A stretch of DNA of 64,000 nucleotides from Sphingomonas sp. Leaf357 (GTDB lineage Bacteria > Pseudomonadota > Alphaproteobacteria > Sphingomonadales > Sphingomonadaceae): NCBI RefSeq assembly GCF_001423845.1, contig NZ_LMPM01000001.1:2218152-2282151 (forward strand), given 5' to 3'. Of the stretch, positions 58,957 to 64,000 are shown in pieces (position 1 is the stretch's first letter; every line of letters starts with the position of its first letter). A program made the translations under genes and the position numbers. The notes under the pieces are model-generated. The model saw only the letters and a list, made by a program, of their open reading frames with translations, was not told where the DNA came from and did no database searches.

Positions 58957-59829
58957 TTAGTCCGTGATCAACTGCGCTTCGCGGTCGCTACGGACGTCAT
59001 CGCGTCCGCGTCCGAGGAACGTCAGCAGATCGTTGGTGAAGCGGTCGCTTTCGGTGATGGTCAGGCCGTGCGGCGCGCCGTCATATTCCACCAGTTGCGC
59101 GCCCGAGATACCCTTGGCCGCCTCGCGGCCGGTAGCGTCGATCGGGACCGTCTTGTCGGCGGTGCCGTGGACGACGAGTGTCGGTACGCGGAAGGCCGGC
59201 AGGTCGCCACGGAAATCCGTATGGCCGAAGGATGCGGCGCATTGAAGGATCGGCTTGAGGCCGGCCTGCATGGTCGTGCGCCACGCCCATTGCACCGCTT
59301 CCTCGCTGACCGGCGAGGAGATCATGCCGACGCCGAAGAAGTCCTTGAAGAAGCTGGTCCAGAACCCGAACCGGTCCTTCTTGATGCCGTCGGTAATGCC
59401 TTGCAGCGTTTCCTCCGGCACCCCGTTGGGATTGTCCTCGGTCTTGAGCATGTACGGAACGACCGACGAGATCAGGCCGGCGGCGATCACGCCCTTCCCC
59501 TCGTGGCGGCTCATGTAGCGGGCGACTTCGCCGCCACCCATCGAGAAGCCGACCAGTGTCGCGTCGCTGTCCGCTCCGGTTTCCTTCAGGACGTCCGCCA
59601 GATCGTCCGAGAGCGTGTCGTAATCGTAACCGCTCCACGGCTGACCGGACCGACCGAAGCCGCGCCGGTCGTAGGCGATGGCGCGGAAGCCGGCTTCGGC
59701 CAGCGCCATGGCCTGCGCATCCCAGCTGTCGGCGGAGAGCGGCCAACCGTGGATCAGCACGACCGGGCGACCGCTGCCCCAATCCTTGACGTAGAGATCG
59801 GTGCCGTCGCGCGTCTTGATGTAGGGCAT
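58957..59829 (-). CDS. Alpha/beta hydrolase, chloroperoxidase-like
   Basis: 290 residues from the ATG at 59829, where the typical MPYIKTRDGTDLYVKDWGSG start lies. Oxyanion region HGWP (27-30), nucleophile Ser96 in GFSMGGGE, and His in GAPHGL near 260. Fits the non-haem chloroperoxidase/esterase group that also includes esterases and lactonases; the true substrate is not readable. An exact EcfG promoter lies upstream, so it is probably stress-induced. Divergent from the DUF885 gene. Confidence 0.88.
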   Translation of the reverse strand: MPYIKTRDGTDLYVKDWGSGRPVVLIHGWPLSADSWDAQAMALAEAGFRAIAYDRRGFGRSGQPWSGYDYDTLSDDLADVLKETGADSDATLVGFSMGGGEVARYMSRHEGKGVIAAGLISSVVPYMLKTEDNPNGVPEETLQGITDGIKKDRFGFWTSFFKDFFGVGMISSPVSEEAVQWAWRTTMQAGLKPILQCAASFGHTDFRGDLPAFRVPTLVVHGTADKTVPIDATGREAAKGISGAQLVEYDGAPHGLTITESDRFTNDLLTFLGRGRDDVRSDREAQLITD

Positions 59830-59866
59830 GGGAAGCTCCAGTTTCCAGAATGGATTACCGGGCCTG

Positions 59867-59891
59867 AACGAGCCTTCGAAGCGGACGTTCC
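59867..59891 (-). promoter_or_regulatory. EcfG-type general stress promoter
   Basis: On the minus strand GGAAC (59887-59891), exactly 16 bases, then CGTT (59867-59870), an exact consensus match. The -10 ends 37 bases before the alpha/beta hydrolase start. Confidence 0.75.
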
Positions 59892-59957
59892 GTCGGGGTG
59901 GCGCGCTCTGCCGCAACCTGCCAGCATCCCGTCGCTGAACGACTCGAGAGGATGGAC

Positions 59958-61694
59958 ATGCGGATCAAATGGCTCGGTGGGATCGCGCTGCTGGCGCTGG
60001 CGGCGGGGGTGCCTTCGGCTTCCGGCGGGGCCGGGGCGCAGGTCGGCACGCCGGCCGATCTGCCGCTGCCGACGGCCAGTTGGGCGGGCTTCCGCGATGC
60101 CTTTATCAAGGATTGGTTCAAGCTGGATCCGGCGAACGCGGTGTATCAGGGACGGCACGATTTCGACGGCAAGCTGGCCGACTGGAGCTCGGCCGGGCTG
60201 AAGCGGCAGGGCGATTTCTTGAAGGCGGCAATCCTGAAGGCGCGCGGGTTCAAGGCCCTGTCCGGGCAGGACGCGTTCGAGCGCGATTACCTGATCAATG
60301 TCGCGGAGGGCAAACTGTTCTGGCTGGAGGATGCCGACCAGCCGCACACCAATCCGGCCTGGTATATCGGCAACGGGCTCGATCCGAACGTCTATGTCGC
60401 GCGCAACTATGCCGATGCGCCGACGCGGATGAAGGCGATGATCGCGTTTCTGCAACGTGTGCCGGGTGCCGCGGCCAACATCCGCGCCAATCTGAAGACG
60501 CCGTTGCCGCTGAGCTTCATCGCCTATGGCGTGGCCGGGTTCGGGGGCTTTGCGGATTATTATACCGGCGACGCGAAGAAGGCGTTCGCCAGCGTGGCGG
60601 ACCCCAAGCTGCAGGGCGAGTTCGATCAGGCGTCGGTTGCGGCCTCGAAGGCGATGAAGGATCTGGCGGCGTGGCTGGAAAGCCAGAGGCCGACCGCCAC
60701 GCAGGGCTTCGCGCTCGGTGCCGCGCGCTTCTCGCGGATGGTCAAGATGACCGAGGGCGTGGATGTGCCGATGGCCACGCTGGAACAGGCGGGCAAGGCC
60801 GATCTGGCGCGCAACCAGCAGGCGTTGAAGGCGGCATGCCAGCAATTCGCACCGGGTGCGACGATCCCCGTGTGCATGGACAAGATGAACGCCAACAAGC
60901 CGGAGGGCGGCCCGGTCGCCGAGGCGCGGCGGCAGATCCCCGAATTGACCGCGTTCGTGACCGCGCACGACATCGTCACGATCCCGGACAAGGAAAAGGC
61001 GCTGGTCGAGGAGAGCCCGCCCTATAACCGGCAGAACAGCGCGTATATCGATCCGCCGGGGCCGTTCGAGAAGGGCGTGCCGTCGATCTACTATATCTCC
61101 CCGCCAGATCCCGCCTGGAGCAAGGCCGAGCAGGACGGCTTCATCCCCGGCAAGATGGACCTGCTGTTCACCTTCGTCCACGAAGTGATGCCGGGGCATT
61201 TCCTGCAGTTCCGCCATGCCAACGCGTCGCCATCCTTGTTCGGGCGACTGTTCGTCGGATACGCCTTTGCCGAGGGCTGGGCGCATTATGCCGAGGAGAT
61301 GATGTGGGATGCGGGCCTGCATGCCGGCGATCCCGAAACGCATGTCGGGCAGTTGTCCAACGCCCTGCTGCGCGACTGCCGCTTCCTGTCGGCGATCGGG
61401 ATGCATTCGGGCACGATGACGCAGGAGCAATCACGCCGGATGTTCGTCGAGCAATGCTATCAGGACGAAGGCAATGCGAAGCAGCAATCGGCGCGGGGGA
61501 CGTACGACCCGGCGTATCTCAACTATACGATGGGCAAGCTGCTGATCCGCAAATTGCGCGACGACTGGACCGCGACGCGGGGCGGGCGGAAGGCGTGGAA
61601 GGCGTTCCACGACGCGTTCCTGCAATATGGCGGGCCGCCGATCCCACTGGTGCGCAAGGCGATGCTGGGCGGAGATGGGAAGGCGGTGTTTTGA
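59958..61694 (+). CDS. DUF885 family peptidase-like protein, secreted
   Basis: 578 residues from the ATG at 59958 (GAGAGG six bases upstream; the ATG at 59952 would be too close). Signal peptide at 1-28. DUF885 metallopeptidase-like proteins carry an HExxxGH-type motif, here HEVMPGH at His408, with a downstream FAEGWAHYAEEMM second ligand region. Likely a periplasmic zinc peptidase; substrate unknown. The stop codon overlaps the ribosome site of the AT-rich gene that follows. Confidence 0.88.
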   Translation: MRIKWLGGIALLALAAGVPSASGGAGAQVGTPADLPLPTASWAGFRDAFIKDWFKLDPANAVYQGRHDFDGKLADWSSAGLKRQGDFLKAAILKARGFKALSGQDAFERDYLINVAEGKLFWLEDADQPHTNPAWYIGNGLDPNVYVARNYADAPTRMKAMIAFLQRVPGAAANIRANLKTPLPLSFIAYGVAGFGGFADYYTGDAKKAFASVADPKLQGEFDQASVAASKAMKDLAAWLESQRPTATQGFALGAARFSRMVKMTEGVDVPMATLEQAGKADLARNQQALKAACQQFAPGATIPVCMDKMNANKPEGGPVAEARRQIPELTAFVTAHDIVTIPDKEKALVEESPPYNRQNSAYIDPPGPFEKGVPSIYYISPPDPAWSKAEQDGFIPGKMDLLFTFVHEVMPGHFLQFRHANASPSLFGRLFVGYAFAEGWAHYAEEMMWDAGLHAGDPETHVGQLSNALLRDCRFLSAIGMHSGTMTQEQSRRMFVEQCYQDEGNAKQQSARGTYDPAYLNYTMGKLLIRKLRDDWTATRGGRKAWKAFHDAFLQYGGPPIPLVRKAMLGGDGKAVF

Positions 61695-61706
61695 GGTGAG
61701 TTCATC

Positions 61707-62192
61707 ATGAGTTTAGAAAACTATATCGCTCTTGGCGGAGTGCTGTTGGCCTTCGGAATTGCTATTCAACAGGGCACTGCTACTCGTAGGTCTAACAGGG
61801 TGTCGAATACATTGGATCTTCTCGCGCGATATCTAGAACCGGAAGCACGTGCTGCTAGATTCAATGTGCGATCACACCTAAAGCTTGCTGCCGATGAAGG
61901 AGGAAATTTTCAAATTTTATCGGAAGCGCAACGTGCTCAATTCGCCAGCATTGCATCCCTATTTGGCTTGGCAAGTTTGCTCGATGATAAGGGAGAGATA
62001 GACTTTCAGATAATATTGGCCTCTTTTGGAGATAGCATCGTCACAAATTTCGACCGTCTGCGAGACTACAAAAAGTGGCGAGATTCCCGGCATCCTGGCG
62101 ACAACAGCCTTTGGCTTCATTTTGAGCAGGCTGCTCGTAAAGCTCGCGAAGCAGGGTACACTAGTGCAACCGAAGTGTTGAAGGTTCAATAA
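61707..62192 (+). CDS. AT-rich orphan membrane-anchored protein (likely acquired)
   Basis: 161 residues. One N-terminal hydrophobic helix (about 6-22), then a charged helical cytoplasmic domain with DLLARYLEPEARAARFN and NFDRLRDYKKWRDSRHPGDNSLWLHFE. A GAGGTGAG ribosome site overlaps the DUF885 stop. Base composition is unlike its neighbours: one 60-base stretch (61861-61920) is 23 G+C by hand count, about 38%. It uses codons such as AGG, TCT and CGT that are rare around it. I recognise no family. It seems inserted in the convergent junction of DUF885 and the MFS gene. Confidence 0.7.
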   Translation: MSLENYIALGGVLLAFGIAIQQGTATRRSNRVSNTLDLLARYLEPEARAARFNVRSHLKLAADEGGNFQILSEAQRAQFASIASLFGLASLLDDKGEIDFQIILASFGDSIVTNFDRLRDYKKWRDSRHPGDNSLWLHFEQAARKAREAGYTSATEVLKVQ

Positions 62193-62198
62193 GAAGCT

Positions 62199-63593
62199 TT
62201 AGCGCGCCTGTTTGAGCGTGGAGACCTGCTCCTCGATCTCGTCCTTCGGCGGATTGCGGATCGAGGGGCGCAGGCGGGCGAGGCTGCACAGGCCGGCGAC
62301 CAGCGCGAGACCGGCGGCGACCAGGGCCGGCACCTTGCCCGCACCGATGTTCATCGCGAGCAAGGCGGCGACCAGCGTCGCACCGGTCGTCTGGCCGACC
62401 AGCCGGACGGTCGAGACCAGACCGCCGGCCGCCGCGGCGCGCTCGCGCGGGGCGCTGCCGATAATGAGGCGGGCGTTGGGGGGCAGGAACGTGCCGAAGC
62501 CCGATCCGCACAACGCCATGCGCCACGCGACGTCGAAATAGCTCGGGTCTCCGGGCATGAAGCCCAGCAACAACAGGGCTGTGATCGAGATCGCCATGCC
62601 GATCCCGCCCAAGATGCCGGCGGGAATACGATCCGACAGCCAGCCGGCGAGTGGGGCGACGATCATGTTGGTCAGCGGCCAGGGGGCGATCGCCGCGCCG
62701 ATCTGCGCCGGCGAGAAGCCCATCTGCGCCAGTCGGAAGGGCGTGGACAGCAAGAGCGTCATCGAGGCGATGAAGGCGGTGTAGGCACCGACCACCGAGA
62801 GGGCGAGGACGGGGCGGGCGAGCAGATCGATCGGCAGGATCGGATCGCTCTCATGTTTCTCCCGGCGAACGAAGAATACGCCGATCGCCGCGCCAACCAG
62901 CACGATCGCGGCCGAGACGACGGGCGAATCGCCGTGCACCGCGCTTTCCAGCCCGCCGATCACCAGCCCGAACATCGCCGCGCACATCACCGCGCCGAGC
63001 ACGTCGAAACGCGTGTCGCGCGGTTTGGGCGCAGGCAGCGAGCGGCCGAGGAACAGCGAGAGGATCGCGAACGGCACGGCGCTGGCGAACACCCACGGCC
63101 AGGGCGCGATGCCCAGCACAAGCCCGCCGATCGTCGGGGCCGCGGCGGCAGCGCTCGAAACGATCACCGAATTGATCCCCAGGCCGCGGCCCAATTGCTT
63201 CGCCGGATAGACCTGGCGGATGAGCGCCGACGACACGCTGAGCGCCGCCGCCGCGCCCGCCGCCTGCATCACCCGGACGACCAGGAGGAAGGGCAGGCTC
63301 TTGGCGAAGAAGCACAGGATCGTCGCGACGGTGAAGACCAATTGGCCGAGCTGATACATGCGCTTCAGGCCGATGCGGTCGCCAAGGCCCGCGAACGGCA
63401 GCAGCAGCATGACGAGGGTGAGCTGATAGACGGTGACGACCGCGACGACCGCGCTCTGCCCGACATGCAGGTCGCGGGCGATGGTCGGCAGCGCGACGGT
63501 GGCGACGGCGCCGTCGATGATGATCAAAGCGGTGCCGCAACACAGGGCACCGATCGCCAGCAGGCGGCGGGGCATGGGAAGGCCGTCGTTCAT
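62199..63593 (-). CDS. MFS transporter, DHA2-type drug exporter
   Basis: 464 residues from the ATG at 63593, with 14 predicted transmembrane helices. Motif A-like GLGDRIGLKRMYQLGQLVFT near residue 70-90, motif C-like region, and WPWVFASAVPFAI. DHA2 family exporters pump drugs or metabolites by proton antiport; the substrate is unknown. It follows the cupin gene with an 11-base gap, and is convergent with the AT-rich gene (six bases between stops). Confidence 0.9.
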   Translation of the reverse strand: MNDGLPMPRRLLAIGALCCGTALIIIDGAVATVALPTIARDLHVGQSAVVAVVTVYQLTLVMLLLPFAGLGDRIGLKRMYQLGQLVFTVATILCFFAKSLPFLLVVRVMQAAGAAAALSVSSALIRQVYPAKQLGRGLGINSVIVSSAAAAAPTIGGLVLGIAPWPWVFASAVPFAILSLFLGRSLPAPKPRDTRFDVLGAVMCAAMFGLVIGGLESAVHGDSPVVSAAIVLVGAAIGVFFVRREKHESDPILPIDLLARPVLALSVVGAYTAFIASMTLLLSTPFRLAQMGFSPAQIGAAIAPWPLTNMIVAPLAGWLSDRIPAGILGGIGMAISITALLLLGFMPGDPSYFDVAWRMALCGSGFGTFLPPNARLIIGSAPRERAAAAGGLVSTVRLVGQTTGATLVAALLAMNIGAGKVPALVAAGLALVAGLCSLARLRPSIRNPPKDEIEEQVSTLKQAR

Positions 63594-63604
63594 GGCTGGT
63601 CCGA

Positions 63605-64000
63605 TTACGCTTCTGGCGTGGGATCGCAAGCCGGGGACCAGCCCGGTGCGGCGAGTTCGAAGCCGGAGAATTCGAACGCCGGGGTGACGACGCAGCCGAC
63701 CAAGGCCCAGCCGTGAAGCGCCTCGGCCGATTGCCAGGCGTGCGGCGGGACGAGCGCCTGTGGGCTGTGGCCGGCAAGGACGTCCGGGCCGAGCAGATGT
63801 TCGTGCGCCGCGCCGTCGTGAATGGCGAGCCGCAGCGGGTGGCCGGCATGCCACATCCACAATTCGGCGGCATCGACGCGGTGCCAGTGCGAGCGCCGAC
63901 CGGCCTCGAGCAGGAACAGGATCGTGGTGGCGAGGCCGCGACCACCGCCGGGGGCGGGCTGACGGAAGGTTTCGCGATACCAGCCGCCCTCAGGGTGAGG
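63605..64000 (-). CDS. DUF985 cupin protein (5' end outside window)
   Basis: 132 codons to the window edge. Matches DUF985 cupins: PEGGWYRETFR, then SHWHRVDAAELWMWHAGHPLRLAIHDG (metal-binding His and Glu), PQALVPPHAWQSAEALHGWALVGCVVTPAFEFSGFELAAPGW. The N-terminal part is cut off. Function in this family is unknown. Upstream of the MFS gene, 11 bases apart, so they may share an operon. Confidence 0.85.
   Translation of the reverse strand, partial: PHPEGGWYRETFRQPAPGGGRGLATTILFLLEAGRRSHWHRVDAAELWMWHAGHPLRLAIHDGAAHEHLLGPDVLAGHSPQALVPPHAWQSAEALHGWALVGCVVTPAFEFSGFELAAPGWSPACDPTPEA

Overview
The window is high-GC chromosomal DNA from an alphaproteobacterium, most likely Sphingomonas or a close relative in Sphingomonadales. 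Pointers are the gene order trpG-trpD-trpC-moaC / moeA-lexA-comEC-gltX-gltA, DUF2336 and DUF4170 proteins, the alphaproteobacterial SOS box (GAAC-N7-GAAC, i.e. GTTC-N7-GTTC), CtrA-type boxes, EcfG-type general stress promoters and a TonB receptor. I see no rRNA, tRNA, CRISPR array, transposase or prophage. The window is almost wholly coding.

Layout. 1-5.8 kb: a signalling-like cluster whose members look catalytically degenerate: a long coiled-coil membrane protein (cut by the window edge), an Hpt-like protein without its histidine, a nucleotidyltransferase/CDP-alcohol-transferase-like membrane protein without its catalytic motif, a DUF2336 protein and a PAS kinase-like protein without the H-box histidine. 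5.8-14.4 kb: AI-2E family permease, gltA, gltX, comEC, lexA with overlapping SOS boxes, and moeA. 14.5-20.7 kb: an accessory-looking block (two polytopic membrane proteins and a TonB receptor with a strong terminator) that sits between moeA and moaC. 20.8-28.8 kb: moaC, trpC, trpD, trpG, a secreted protein on the other strand, trpE, ppiD and tpiA. 29-38 kb: leucyl aminopeptidase, a PQQ glucose-dehydrogenase-type enzyme with a MAPEG protein, a degenerate hemerythrin, rimO, a DOMON-like protein overlapping a DUF1343 hydrolase, PilZ, and small proteins. 38-43.4 kb: VWA (CoxE-like) protein, CtrA-box-driven CHAP hydrolase, DUF817, MoxR ATPase, an unknown protein and a Phd-like/PAS fusion. 43.5-54 kb: rpoD, dnaG, GIY-YIG protein, YqeY, then divergently carA, an RraB-like protein, carB, greA and a protease-dead rhomboid-like protein. 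54.8-64 kb: DUF4170, a four-gene cell-envelope stress operon, eno, ftsB, an alpha/beta hydrolase, a DUF885 peptidase-like protein, an AT-rich foreign gene, an MFS transporter and a partial DUF985 cupin.

Themes across the window. (1) At least ten intergenic imperfect palindromes of about 70-110 bp share one architecture: two inverted arms, each itself a small hairpin, with compensatory base changes within arms. They look like one dispersed repeat superfamily, and one of them has been read into the C-terminus of a GIY-YIG protein. (2) Exact GGAAC-N16-CGTT promoters lie in front of the PQQ dehydrogenase and the alpha/beta hydrolase, and a near match lies in front of the envelope operon, which suggests a shared general stress response. 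(3) Several proteins keep a fold but have lost catalytic or ligand residues; the 1-5.8 kb cluster is the best candidate for an undescribed system, perhaps non-phosphorylating signalling.
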